From an uncultured Flavobacterium sp. (GTDB taxonomy: Bacteria > Bacteroidota > Bacteroidia > Flavobacteriales > Flavobacteriaceae), in NCBI RefSeq assembly GCF_951805225.1, contig NZ_OX638201.1:372001-436000 (forward strand): 64,000 nt of DNA, written 5' to 3'. The notes under the pieces were generated by a model. That model did not search any database and was not told the origin of the DNA. It saw only the letters and a list, made by a program, of their open reading frames with translations. Position numbers and translations under genes: made by a program. Positions 43,341 through 51,676 of the stretch are shown in pieces (the first letter of the stretch is position 1; each line of letters starts with the position of its first letter).

Positions 43341-44398
43341 AGCTGTAATTTTCTAGTGTGATTAATCATTTTTTGAGTGTCCGAATCGTGCGCGCCTAAA
43401 GCATCGAGAGTTATGGAATCGAGTTTGTTTAAGCAAAAGACCATTTTTAGTTTGATATCTTTTATTTCTTGTTTTTCGATTTCATTTTTAAGAAAAGCAA
43501 TTGTTTTTTCGGAACCAACTACGGCAAGAGCGTCTAATATTTCGATTTGAATTTCTATTGATTCAGTTGCGAAAATTTTAATCAATTCGTCTTCGGCTTC
43601 TTCTAAAAATAAATCTTGAATTGCCGTAATAACATCAATTTTTAGAGCTTTATCTTCATGATGAAGCAACTTTATTATTTGGGCAGATTTATTGGTATAA
43701 TTATAGAAAACCATTGTCATAATCGCCAGTTTTAGAATCGTTGGATTTTCTGATTCTATCCAAAGATCTATTTGTGGCGGAATTGGTATTTTTTCTGCAT
43801 GTAAAACATCCATGACTTTTATCGTGGTAATTATCGATACCTTAACAGGAATGTTGTTAATCGCCTGCCAATCGCCTTTTGATAAAGCCAGATAAGCAAT
43901 ATTGGCATTTGACCGAATAATTTTGTTGGGATGGAATAAATATTTTTTTATGAGCGAAATTCCGGGTTTGTATCCTAAAGATTGAAAATGATAAATTCCT
44001 TCGCATTTTTTATATTTTCTAAAATCCCGAATTAAACTTGCAGAGTAATGGTTTAAATTGAGTTGTTTGTAAATAATCAGAATGTTTTTGGCAGTTTGTC
44101 CTTTCAGATTACTTTTCATTCTAATCATATCTTCAATTAGCATTTCTTTGCACCAGGTACGATGTATCGGAATTTCAGATTTGAATTTGGCGATTTTGTA
44201 TTTTAAAATATTTTTGTCCGGTCTTGATAAGGTAATTTCCGTCAGAAATTTTTCGGATTTACGAATAATGAGATGTCTGGAAGGCAAATTGTATTGATAA
44301 TAGACTCTATTCAATACTAGAATAACGGCTAAAGATAAGGTTACGATTAAGAAAGACGGAATGATGTAATATTTTAAATCGAATATAAAATGTTCCAT
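43337..44398 (-). CDS. Membrane-anchored HEAT-repeat protein
   Basis: A 353-residue protein with one N-terminal membrane helix (about 12-31, IPSFLIVTLSLAVILVLNRV) and a cytosolic alpha-helical solenoid. HEAT-like pairs are visible from about 155 to 335 (for example HPNKIIRSNANIAYLALSKGDW, HEDKALKIDVITAIQDLFLEE, ESIEIQIEILDALAVVGSEKT). HEAT solenoids are protein-binding scaffolds. It is the first gene of the five-gene block and is translationally coupled to the GT2 synthase by an ATGA overlap. I infer an inner-membrane scaffold for the synthase, perhaps where the atypical receiver binds; this is untested. The upstream TIGR02757 gene ends 73 bp away, so the transcript may begin further up. Confidence 0.82.
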   Translation of the reverse strand: MEHFIFDLKYYIIPSFLIVTLSLAVILVLNRVYYQYNLPSRHLIIRKSEKFLTEITLSRPDKNILKYKIAKFKSEIPIHRTWCKEMLIEDMIRMKSNLKGQTAKNILIIYKQLNLNHYSASLIRDFRKYKKCEGIYHFQSLGYKPGISLIKKYLFHPNKIIRSNANIAYLALSKGDWQAINNIPVKVSIITTIKVMDVLHAEKIPIPPQIDLWIESENPTILKLAIMTMVFYNYTNKSAQIIKLLHHEDKALKIDVITAIQDLFLEEAEDELIKIFATESIEIQIEILDALAVVGSEKTIAFLKNEIEKQEIKDIKLKMVFCLNKLDSITLDALGAHDSDTQKMINHTRKLQL

Positions 44399-44471
44399 AC
44401 AAAAAGGCTTTTATATGGTAATATTACGAAAAAAAAAGGAGAAAAACTAATGAAATCTGTTGGTTTTGAGG

Positions 44472-45236
44472 CTAAAATCCTTCAAAAACACCTAATCCAA
44501 AAAGTGCAAAATCATATTTAACAGGATCTTTTGCATCCATTTCTCTCAATTTTAAATCTAATTCGGCTAAAGCTTTTCCGTCGTTTTGCTTTCGCGAAAG
44601 CAAACTTAATTTTCTGGCAACATTTCCGGAATGAACATCTAGCGGACAAGATAATGCGGAAGGAGAAATGGTTTTCCAAATTCCTAAATCGACTCCTTTT
44701 GTGTCCTGACGAACCATCCAGCGCAAATACATATTGATTCTTTTTGCTGCCGAATTGTTTAAAGGATCTGAAATGTGTTTTTGAGTTCGTGGCAAATGAT
44801 CGATTTCAAAAAAGATCTTTTTGAATTCGCTTATACTTTTTTGCAAACTGTCGGTTTCCTGATTTTTGGCAAAAACAGCTTCCAAACCATTATGATTTTT
44901 GTAGATATGTTGTAAACCTTTTATAAAACCTCCAAAATCTTTTCCATTAAAAGTACGATGAACAAAACTTTCCAGTCTTTCCAGATCTTCATTAGAATGC
45001 GACATAACAAAATCGAAAGGCGTGTTTCCCATTAATTCCATCATTTGGTGGGAGTTTTTAATAATCATTTTACGATTTCCCCACGCGATTGTAGCGCTCA
45101 GGAAACCAGCGATTTCAATGTCTTCTTTTTGCGAAAATAAATGCGGAATTTGTACAGGATCGCTTTCAATGAAATCTTGATTGTTATATTGTATGACTTT
45201 TTCGTCGAGAAATTCTTTGAGTTCTTTTTTATTCAT
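44472..45236 (-). CDS. TIGR02757 (DUF2400) family protein
   Basis: A 254-residue cytoplasmic protein that fits TIGR02757, with IAGFLSATIAWGNRKMIIK (about 37-55), an internal helical region, and the C-terminal LDVHSGNVARKLSLLSRKQNDGKA block followed by PVKYDFALFGLGVFEG. The family is conserved in Bacteroidota and some others without an established function. The helical layout and the late D-x-H-x-G-N-V segment recall helix-hairpin-helix DNA glycosylases, which is only a suggestion. Its start overlaps the end of the upstream polytopic gene by 8 bp, so they are co-translated. Confidence 0.85.
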   Translation of the reverse strand: MNKKELKEFLDEKVIQYNNQDFIESDPVQIPHLFSQKEDIEIAGFLSATIAWGNRKMIIKNSHQMMELMGNTPFDFVMSHSNEDLERLESFVHRTFNGKDFGGFIKGLQHIYKNHNGLEAVFAKNQETDSLQKSISEFKKIFFEIDHLPRTQKHISDPLNNSAAKRINMYLRWMVRQDTKGVDLGIWKTISPSALSCPLDVHSGNVARKLSLLSRKQNDGKALAELDLKLREMDAKDPVKYDFALFGLGVFEGF

Positions 45237-46929
45237 TTCCTGGAATTTGTTTGGTGTAAAATCCGTCCTTTAAATCGTTCATTCGCATTTGCGGAATCGT
45301 GTAAAAATACTTTTCAAAATATTCGATTTGCTCTTTATTCACGCAAGGTAAATCACCATCGCCATTTGCCCAGAAAAATTCGTTGTTTATTGGCGAATTG
45401 TATTTTAGATTTCCAAGCTTAATAGTAGTAAACGCTGTATTGTTTTTTGTGTTTTTATAAGGAAAGACAATATTTTTAAACGAGAAATTACTGATTTCCA
45501 ACATAAACTTATGATTCGAAAAATGATTTAAATTAACCGGTAAAAATAGAACGATAATAGTTGGAATGAGTGATATAATTAGTAACGCCTGAATCATTTT
45601 TTTGTTTTGTAGCACGCAAATAAGACAAAACAAAGAAAAGAACAATATGAAATTCATGAAAAATCGATATTGTGGCGATGTTACAAAAAGCAATAATAAT
45701 TGCAAAACCATTATGAAATACAAAGTCCATATTGCTTTTTTATTTTGAAACTTAAAAATAAAATACGGAACAATTAGAATCAATAGAATACCAATTTTAT
45801 TAAATAAGCCATTTAGTTTAGGCATTGATATCCATTGTAAAAACAAGTCATAATTTGACATTAAACTATATTGTTCGGCGGTGATAAAAAAGCCGTAATA
45901 TTTGATCTGATCATAATAAAAACCTTCTATCGAATCAGGAATTGCATAACTTGCTGTAAGTGAAGTGAAAATCTTGGAAGGGAAAATAGGAGATCCGCAG
46001 ATAATCATATTTTTTATTACAAAAACCGATAATACAAGCGTCGCTAATAAAAATGGTTTTAGAAGTTGTCTGGATAAAGTCTTAAAATGAAGCGCCAATA
46101 AAATTACTGGAAATATTGCAAAAGTTAATGTCGTGTTTTTGATGTAAAGCAAAAAAAGAACTAAAATCACGATTAGATTAAATATTTCCGGAGTTGTTTT
46201 TTTGAAATTTTCTAAGAAATAAAAGAAGAAAATAAAAGAGAAAACATAAACTGGAATATCTGGTGAAGGCGCGCTGATAAATTGGAAAAAGAAAATATTG
46301 AAAATTGGAAATAATCCAATAATCAGATAGCTTTTATTGTCATTTTTATAATACTCATTTAGTTTTTGAATGGAAAAAATGTTCCCTAAAAGCAGACAAA
46401 AACCACTTAAATCATTGAAGTTTTTATATAAAAAAGAAAAATTAAAAACACTTTGAGTAATATGCCAGCCGCTGGTTTGTCCTAAAAACAAATGCAGATT
46501 TACAAGACCTTTTACAAAGCCATATTCATTAAGCCATTTTATGGTTTGAATGTAATAAGATTCATTGTCAATTACGAATGGAACCGAAGCACATTGTGCA
46601 ACAATTAATATCGAAATTAAAATCAAAACAATTTTTAAAGACTTTTGTAATTGCTTGAATTCAAATATAAATGATTTGTAAATTTCAAAAATAGGATTGC
46701 GAAACAAAACTATCAAGAGAATATTCAGAAATAACAAAAACACATGAAATTCAATGTTTATCCGACCAAAAATTGCCCAAATTGATGCCAGAATAGTTGC
46801 TGAGAATAATCCCAATATGGATGTAACAACAAAATTTCGATTTTTTAACCGAAGTACTTTGTCTGTTAAAAAACCTAAATTAATAGTGGTGAACAGGATA
46901 TAAATCCAACTAATGAAAATTAAAATCAT
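45229..46929 (-). CDS. Polytopic membrane protein, GT-C-like
   Basis: A 566-residue protein with about 12 membrane helices. After the helix at about 101-118 there is an acidic loop, FVIDNESYYIQTIKW (about 119-133), followed by a conserved-looking GLVNLHLFLGQTSGWHITQ. An acidic pair in an early extracytoplasmic loop is typical of GT-C glycosyltransferases, which use polyprenyl-phosphate sugars. The C-terminal 90 residues are soluble. I recall similar proteins annotated only as LIC_10190-type membrane proteins. It overlaps LolD by 1 bp (TAATG on the coding strand) and the TIGR02757 gene by 8 bp. Function is inferred from topology alone. Confidence 0.7.
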   Translation of the reverse strand: MILIFISWIYILFTTINLGFLTDKVLRLKNRNFVVTSILGLFSATILASIWAIFGRINIEFHVFLLFLNILLIVLFRNPIFEIYKSFIFEFKQLQKSLKIVLILISILIVAQCASVPFVIDNESYYIQTIKWLNEYGFVKGLVNLHLFLGQTSGWHITQSVFNFSFLYKNFNDLSGFCLLLGNIFSIQKLNEYYKNDNKSYLIIGLFPIFNIFFFQFISAPSPDIPVYVFSFIFFFYFLENFKKTTPEIFNLIVILVLFLLYIKNTTLTFAIFPVILLALHFKTLSRQLLKPFLLATLVLSVFVIKNMIICGSPIFPSKIFTSLTASYAIPDSIEGFYYDQIKYYGFFITAEQYSLMSNYDLFLQWISMPKLNGLFNKIGILLILIVPYFIFKFQNKKAIWTLYFIMVLQLLLLFVTSPQYRFFMNFILFFSLFCLICVLQNKKMIQALLIISLIPTIIVLFLPVNLNHFSNHKFMLEISNFSFKNIVFPYKNTKNNTAFTTIKLGNLKYNSPINNEFFWANGDGDLPCVNKEQIEYFEKYFYTIPQMRMNDLKDGFYTKQIPGNE

Positions 46930-47594
46930 TAAGCAAGGATTTGTCCGTCAGACATTACCAATTTTCTATCGGCCATATTTGCAAGTTCTTCGTTGTGGGT
47001 TACGATGACAAAAGTCTGTCCAAATTCGTCACGAAGCTGAAAGAACAATTGATGTAAATTTTCGGCAGAATGTGTATCGAGATTCCCGGAAGGTTCATCG
47101 GCAAAAATAACGTCCGGTTTATTAATTAAAGCCCTTGCAACGGCAACACGTTGTTGTTCTCCGCCCGAAAGTTCATTTGGTTTATGATCAATTCGGTGTG
47201 ATAATCCTAAAAAGGTCAATAGTTTTTTAGCTTCAGCTTCGGTTTCTGAAGGTTTTTTTCCGGCAATATAAGCGGGAATACAAACATTTTCTAAAGCTGT
47301 AAACTCAGGCAAAAGCTGATGAAACTGAAAAATGAAACCAAGATTTAAATTTCGGAATTTTGATAATGTTTTATCATTAAGTCCCAGAACATTTTGACCA
47401 TTTATAGTCAAAGAACTATCTGTGTCAGCTTTCGAAGGTTTATCAAGTGTGCCTAAAATATGTAATAAAGTCGTTTTTCCGGCACCAGAAGCGCCAACGA
47501 TAGAAACAATTTCTCCTTTTTTAATATGCAAATCAACTCCTTTAAGAACTTCAAGTTGGTCGTAGAATTTATGTATATTTTTTGCGTGTATCAT
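46929..47594 (-). CDS. lolD: ABC transporter ATP-binding protein, LolD-like
   Basis: A 221-residue ABC ATPase with Walker A GASGAGKTTLLH (about 36-47), a Q-loop in FIFQFHQLLPEFTALENV, the signature LSGGEQQRVAVARAL (about 138-152) and Walker B VIFADEPSGNLD, then the H-loop VTHN. The sequence fits the LolD/MacB class that powers lipoprotein release or mechanotransmission at the inner membrane. Its permease is not adjacent, which is common for LolD in Bacteroidota. I use ATG 47594; the longer reading starts with TTG 47621. It is the first of eight co-directional genes running leftwards. Confidence 0.9.
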   Translation of the reverse strand: MIHAKNIHKFYDQLEVLKGVDLHIKKGEIVSIVGASGAGKTTLLHILGTLDKPSKADTDSSLTINGQNVLGLNDKTLSKFRNLNLGFIFQFHQLLPEFTALENVCIPAYIAGKKPSETEAEAKKLLTFLGLSHRIDHKPNELSGGEQQRVAVARALINKPDVIFADEPSGNLDTHSAENLHQLFFQLRDEFGQTFVIVTHNEELANMADRKLVMSDGQILA

Positions 47595-47726
47595 TTTGAA
47601 ACTGTTTCTACAAAGAAACAAAGATTCTCCCGATATAAAAATGAGTTGTAACAGAAATTTAAGAAGAGATTGATATAAATGATTATTAGGTTTTTTATTT
47701 TACATTTATAATAAACTATATAAAGA

Positions 47727-48452
47727 ATGAAATTAAAATTTGGAATTCTGGGATTGGCAATAGTTGTACTTGCAATTTTTGTAAATGCAAAACTATATAC
47801 TCAAGATCAATTTGTGGTGTATAAAGTAGATCTTAAAAAACAAGATTTAAAATTGTATTGGAAAAATGAAGCCGGACAAAATTTTGGAAGTATTCTAAAT
47901 TTGAAAAATTGGACAGAAAAAAATAATTCATCACTAAGTTTTGCGATGAATGGCGGAATGTATAAAAAAGATAATTCGCCACAAGGACTTTATATCGAAA
48001 AGAAGAAAGTTTTATCTCCATTAGACACGACTAAAGCCGAAGGAAATTTTTATTTAAAACCTAACGGAGTATTTTATTTAACAACCGGGAAAACGGCAGA
48101 AATTTCCACAACTGAAAAATTTAAAAATAACGGAAAAATAGAATATGCAACGCAATCCGGACCAATGTTGGTTATTGATGGTGAAATTCATCCTGATTTT
48201 AAGAAAGGTTCAACTAATTTAAATATTAGAAATGGAGTAGGTATTTTGCCGGATGGAAAAGTAGTATTTGTGCTTTCTAAAAAAGAGATCAATTTCTATG
48301 ATTTTGCTAATTATTTTAAAAGTTTGAGATGTAAAAATGCCTTGTATCTCGATGGATTTGTGTCAAGAGCTTATGTTCCGTCGGAAGATTGGATTCAGAC
48401 TGACGGAAATTTTGGCGTATTATTTGCAGTAAGTGAGAAAAAGAAAAAGTAA
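47727..48452 (+). CDS. Phosphodiester glycosidase (NAGPA-like) family protein
   Basis: A 241-residue exported or anchored protein with an N-terminal hydrophobic segment (about 5-22). The body matches the NAGPA-type family (PF09992): AMNGGMYKKDNSPQGLYIEK (about 73-92), ATQSGPMLVIDGEIHP (about 149-164), RNGVGILPDGKVVFVLS and CKNALYLDGFVSRAY near the C-terminus. The mammalian founder removes GlcNAc from a phosphodiester; bacterial members act on cell-envelope glycans. The D-G-F at about 218 corresponds to the conserved YLDGG-type end, here without the second glycine. It is divergent from lolD. Confidence 0.9.
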   Translation: MKLKFGILGLAIVVLAIFVNAKLYTQDQFVVYKVDLKKQDLKLYWKNEAGQNFGSILNLKNWTEKNNSSLSFAMNGGMYKKDNSPQGLYIEKKKVLSPLDTTKAEGNFYLKPNGVFYLTTGKTAEISTTEKFKNNGKIEYATQSGPMLVIDGEIHPDFKKGSTNLNIRNGVGILPDGKVVFVLSKKEINFYDFANYFKSLRCKNALYLDGFVSRAYVPSEDWIQTDGNFGVLFAVSEKKKK

Positions 48453-48566
48453 ATTAATTAGAGTTAATGTGTTAATCATGTTGGAATTACACAAGAAAAA
48501 CATTTTTAGAAATAAATTACTTTGATTAATTCTTTTTAAATTCGAATAATATCTAAATACAAGAAG

Positions 48567-48863
48567 ATGCAAGATTTAGGAATAACAAGTGAGGAAAGAA
48601 CCAGAAAACTAATTCTAGGTTTACTTTTGGATGGAATAGGAATGTTAACTTATTCTGTTTTTGGATTTGCAGAATTTGGAGATATAATTTGGGCGCCAAT
48701 TGCGGCTTTTATTATGACCAGAATGTATAAAGGTCGAGTAGGGAAAGTGGCAGGTATTTTGACTTTTGTTGAAGAGATATTACCTTTTACAGATATAATT
48801 CCGTCGTTTACATTAACGTGGATTTATACGTATTACTTTCAGAAATCTGGTAGAGATATTTAG
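48567..48863 (+). CDS. Small hypothetical membrane protein
   Basis: A 98-residue protein with a short charged N-terminus (GITSEERTRKLI) and two or three hydrophobic stretches (about 17-35, 41-55, 74-90). It is unknown to me. The pattern LDGIGMLTYSVFGFAEFGDIIWAP, with small residues and an acidic residue in the membrane, is distinctive. Its 3' end overlaps the end of the convergent DUF6787-like gene by 4 bp. No role is evident from the surroundings. Confidence 0.72.
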   Translation: MQDLGITSEERTRKLILGLLLDGIGMLTYSVFGFAEFGDIIWAPIAAFIMTRMYKGRVGKVAGILTFVEEILPFTDIIPSFTLTWIYTYYFQKSGRDI

Positions 48864-49162
48864 TTTTTGAAAAGAAATCCGAGTCCCATATTTTTAAGCA
48901 TTTTCTTTTCGAAATTCCAAAAGAAACGGAATTGTCCAAAAATGCTTCCTATTATAACTAGTAAAACCTGATAAATAGGGAAAATAATCAATAAACGAAT
49001 TAAAGTAAACCAACCGCCAAAGTCTTCTTTGGTAATGCCAAGCCATACACAAAAAGGTTTAGACAAATACGCAGATGCCGATCCAGTAATGGCAAAAACG
49101 ATAAGAATGATAATGGCTTGTACATTTGAGGTAATTCCCCAACGTTTCTTTAATCTATTCAT
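48860..49162 (-). CDS. DUF6787-like small membrane protein
   Basis: A 100-residue protein with a basic N-terminus (MNRLKKRWGITSN) and two long hydrophobic helices (about 14-35 and 48-70), followed by FGQFRFFWNFEKKMLKNMG. This matches what I remember of the DUF6787 family in flavobacteria, and similar proteins often stand next to a DUF6146 lipoprotein, as here. Function unknown. The gene converges on the 48567 gene with a 4-bp overlap of the stops and lies 33 bp downstream of the lipoprotein gene. Confidence 0.75.
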   Translation of the reverse strand: MNRLKKRWGITSNVQAIIILIVFAITGSASAYLSKPFCVWLGITKEDFGGWFTLIRLLIIFPIYQVLLVIIGSIFGQFRFFWNFEKKMLKNMGLGFLFKN

Positions 49163-49195
49163 GCTTTATTTATAACAATTACAAATATAGCAAGA

Positions 49196-49636
49196 TTATC
49201 GCATTGGAACGTAACCGGCGAGCTTTTGTTTGTATGTATTTTGAAAATAAATCATATAATTATAAATCAAGTAATTTACTTCATATCCGTAATGAATTTC
49301 AGGTCGGTAATCAATGGTCATTTCGTATAAATTTGGATTGTAACGTTGTGGTTGTAAAGCTCTGATATTCCATTCCGTTACATACAGCCTATTTTTAATT
49401 TCAAGATAAGATAACGAATAATAATTTCTTGGAAGTGCTGTTGAAGCCAGCCACGTGCTAAAACCATTGTCAATAATAATAACTTCGTATTCAAGAGAAT
49501 CATTCGCAATTCGTACAGTATCATTTACAGCAACTTTTGGAGTTGCTACAGGATTTGTTGCGCTAATATTTTTTGATGCAGTTGAACAAGCAATTATCGT
49601 AAACAGAAGAACTAATATGGAAAAGCATTTTTTCAT
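49196..49636 (-). CDS. DUF6146-like lipoprotein
   Basis: A 146-residue lipoprotein starting at ATG 49636, with signal sequence and lipobox cysteine 17 (FTIIAC) followed by STASKN. The mature domain includes YEVIIIDNGFSTWLAS and the repeated-aromatic RPEIHYGYEVNYLIYNYMIYFQ near the C-terminus, as in DUF6146 proteins. The role is unknown; an outer-membrane lipoprotein is the best guess for location. It precedes the DUF6787-like gene on the same strand by 33 bp. Confidence 0.78.
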   Translation of the reverse strand: MKKCFSILVLLFTIIACSTASKNISATNPVATPKVAVNDTVRIANDSLEYEVIIIDNGFSTWLASTALPRNYYSLSYLEIKNRLYVTEWNIRALQPQRYNPNLYEMTIDYRPEIHYGYEVNYLIYNYMIYFQNTYKQKLAGYVPMR

Positions 49637-49733
49637 GACTTTTATTTTCAATACTTTAAAATTACAATTAAATTTCAGAATAGGCTGTTAAGATTGTTAT
49701 AATCTAATTTTTCGAGGTTTAAAATTCGACAAT

Positions 49734-49765
49734 AAAAAAGCCATTTGCAGAAGCAAACAGCCTTT
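49734..49765 (-). terminator. Terminator after the DUF937 gene
   Basis: On the minus strand AAAGGCTGTTTGC pairs with GCAAATGGCTTTTTT, with a mismatched pair inside the stem and a 4-base loop, ending in a T run. Confidence 0.6.
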
Positions 49766-49786
49766 AATATTTTGCAGTATTCTAAA

Positions 49787-49826
49787 AAGCTTAGAGACTT
49801 AGAGCCTCAGAAACTCAGAACCTTTT
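49787..49826. repeat. Copy of the 'CTTAG...CTCAGAACCTT' repeat
   Basis: The sequence begins AAGCTTAGAGACTTAGAGCC and ends ACTCAGAACCTTTT, just before the DUF937 stop. It is a diverged single arm of the inverted repeat at 36430-36565. Confidence 0.6.
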
Positions 49827-50388
49827 ATTTACTTCCAAACAATTTTCCAATAAATCCGGCTATTCCACCTTTTGTTTTTGTTACTACAAGAACATCGGCT
49901 ACATCTACTTTTCCGTCAGCATTTTGATCTAAACCAAATTGCATTCCGTATTTAGAAATCGTATCCATAATTCCCGAGGCTTGTCCGCCATTTCCTGAGA
50001 TAGCACCAATAATATCCGAAATATTGAAACTGCTGTCGTTAGGATCTTTGGCTTTGTTTACTAATGAACCTAAAATCTGCGGAATCATGCTTGCTGCAAC
50101 ACCAGAAGAAGCCTCGCTGCTTAATCCAAATTTTTCTCCAAGATTTCCTGTCACTTGTTGTGTTATTTTTTGCACAACCGGATTAGAACTGTCTATCGAT
50201 GATGTTCCGCTAAATAAACTTGCAAGTTGTTCACCACCACCTTCTGAGGCGATTTTTTGCAATCCTGCAAAAATTGAAGAACTCGTTTCGCTTATTACAG
50301 CTTCATTGTGCTCATTTGGGATAGCAGAATTGTTTACTACGGCATCGCCTCCGTATTGTTGTACTAATTGTGTTAATTGTTCAAACAT
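49825..50388 (-). CDS. DUF937-family protein with a calcium-loop-like motif
   Basis: A 187-residue protein without signal peptide, starting at ATG 50388 (MFEQLTQLVQQYGGDAVVNN). The body is helical and Gly/Ser-rich, with FSGTSSIDSSNPVVQKITQQV and SGVAASMIPQILGSLVNKAKDP, as in DUF937. Near the C-terminus GLDQNADGKVDVADVL (about 155-170) has the D-x-N-x-D-G-x-(x)-D spacing of an EF-hand/dockerin calcium loop. Family function is unknown. It is the gene after serA on the same strand but is separated from it by a strong terminator. Confidence 0.82.
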   Translation of the reverse strand: MFEQLTQLVQQYGGDAVVNNSAIPNEHNEAVISETSSSIFAGLQKIASEGGGEQLASLFSGTSSIDSSNPVVQKITQQVTGNLGEKFGLSSEASSGVAASMIPQILGSLVNKAKDPNDSSFNISDIIGAISGNGGQASGIMDTISKYGMQFGLDQNADGKVDVADVLVVTKTKGGIAGFIGKLFGSK

Positions 50389-50420
50389 GATTTTTAGATT
50401 TAGATTAAACGACAAAATTA

Positions 50421-50464
50421 CAAAAAAAAGAAAGGGATTTACTACAAAATTGTAGTAAATCCCT
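50421..50464 (-). terminator. Terminator after serA
   Basis: A perfect 15-bp stem, 50433-50447 with 50450-50464 (AGGGATTTACTACAA and its complement), around two bases. On the minus strand it is followed by TTTCTTTTTTTTG. Confidence 0.88.
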
Positions 50465-50490
50465 CTAAAGTTAATCTATTTTTTAATTAC

Positions 50491-51441
50491 TTAGCTCAAC
50501 AAAGTAATAATTTGTGAAGCTAATTCTGTTCCAATTCTGTCTTGTGCTTCTCCAGTTGCAGCTCCAATGTGTGGAGTCAATGAAATTTTAGTGTGCATTA
50601 AGATTGCCATTTCAGGTTTTGGTTCGCTTTCGAAAACATCTAAACCAGCAAAAGCAACTTTTCCTGAGTCTAAAGCTTTTACTAAAGCAACTTCGTCAAT
50701 AACACCACCACGAGCACAGTTTACGATTCCAACACCATCTTTCATGATCGCCAATTCTTTCTCTCCAATGATGTAACCATCCTGAGCAGGAACGTGCAAT
50801 GTAATGAAATCAGCTTCTTTAAATAAAGATTCTAGTGATTGAGAAACAATTGTAGTTGTGATAGATTGTCCGTCAAAAAACTCAACTTTTACATCTACAG
50901 ACGGAATAAAACTATCTGCAGCGATAACTTTCATACCTAAACCAAGAGCCATTTTTGCAGTAGCTTGTCCAATACGACCAATACCAACAATACCTAAAGT
51001 TTTACCTCTTAATTCAGTTCCGTTTGCGTAAGCTTTTTTCAAACCATCAAAGTTTGAATCCCCTTCAAGAGGCATATTTCTGTTAGAATCATGCAAGAAA
51101 CGAACACCAGAAAACAAGTGACCAAAAACCAATTCAGCAACAGATTCTGATGATGAAGCCGGAGTATTAATTACATGAATTCCTTTGCTTTTTGCGTATT
51201 CAACATCGATATTATCCATACCAACACCACCGCGACCAATAATTTTTAATCCTGGGCAAGCATCGATAATATCTTTACGTACTTTAGTTGCAGAACGCAC
51301 TAAAACAACGTCAACATTATTTTCATTCACAAAATTAGCTACTTGTTCCTGAGCTACTTTTGTAGTTATAACTTCAAATCCACCTTTTTCTAAGGCTAGA
51401 ATTCCACTTTTAGAAATTCCGTCATTTGCTAATACTTTCAT
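50491..51441 (-). CDS. serA: D-3-phosphoglycerate dehydrogenase (short form)
   Basis: A 316-residue D-2-hydroxyacid dehydrogenase. The first step of serine synthesis oxidises 3-phosphoglycerate with NAD. The substrate-side motif GRGGVGMDNID, Rossmann motif GKTLGIVGIGRIGQATAKMA (about 147-166) and the catalytic Arg, Glu and His in CARGGVIDE, FESEP and LTPHIGAAT are all present. It lacks the C-terminal ACT domain of E. coli SerA (410 residues), so serine feedback through ACT is not expected. serC lies 235 bp upstream on the same strand, which supports the serA assignment over other hydroxyacid dehydrogenases. Confidence 0.92.
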   Translation of the reverse strand: MKVLANDGISKSGILALEKGGFEVITTKVAQEQVANFVNENNVDVVLVRSATKVRKDIIDACPGLKIIGRGGVGMDNIDVEYAKSKGIHVINTPASSSESVAELVFGHLFSGVRFLHDSNRNMPLEGDSNFDGLKKAYANGTELRGKTLGIVGIGRIGQATAKMALGLGMKVIAADSFIPSVDVKVEFFDGQSITTTIVSQSLESLFKEADFITLHVPAQDGYIIGEKELAIMKDGVGIVNCARGGVIDEVALVKALDSGKVAFAGLDVFESEPKPEMAILMHTKISLTPHIGAATGEAQDRIGTELASQIITLLS

Positions 51442-51525
51442 TATAGTTTATGTGTTTATTTGTTTAATCGGTTAATCGTATAGATTAGATGATAAACATA
51501 TATTATAATTTTTTCTTTTTTTGTT

Positions 51526-51611
51526 TTGGAGCTAATCCCGCTATTCGTTCCAATCTTTTATTTTTTTAAAGAAAAAAAATAAAAGGATTTCCACTTCTAT
51601 CGGGGCTAGGA
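51526..51611. repeat. Nested hairpin element of the 'GCTAATCC...GGGGC' type, copy 2
   Basis: GCTAATCCCG (51531-51540) pairs loosely with CGGGGCTAG (51601-51609). Inside, AATCTTTTATTTTTTT faces AAAAAAAATAAAAGGATT. It has the same plan as 24332-24474 and lies in the serC/serA gap. Confidence 0.7.
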
Positions 51612-51676
51612 TTTTAGGATTCAATTCAAGTTTTCGATTAAACAGTTAAACAAATTAACGATTAACCGAAAAAAAA

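Noticed and set aside
50024..50455. Plus-strand ORF of 143 codons opposite the DUF937 gene
   Set aside because: It is a shadow of a well-supported gene and also crosses the serA terminator hairpin.
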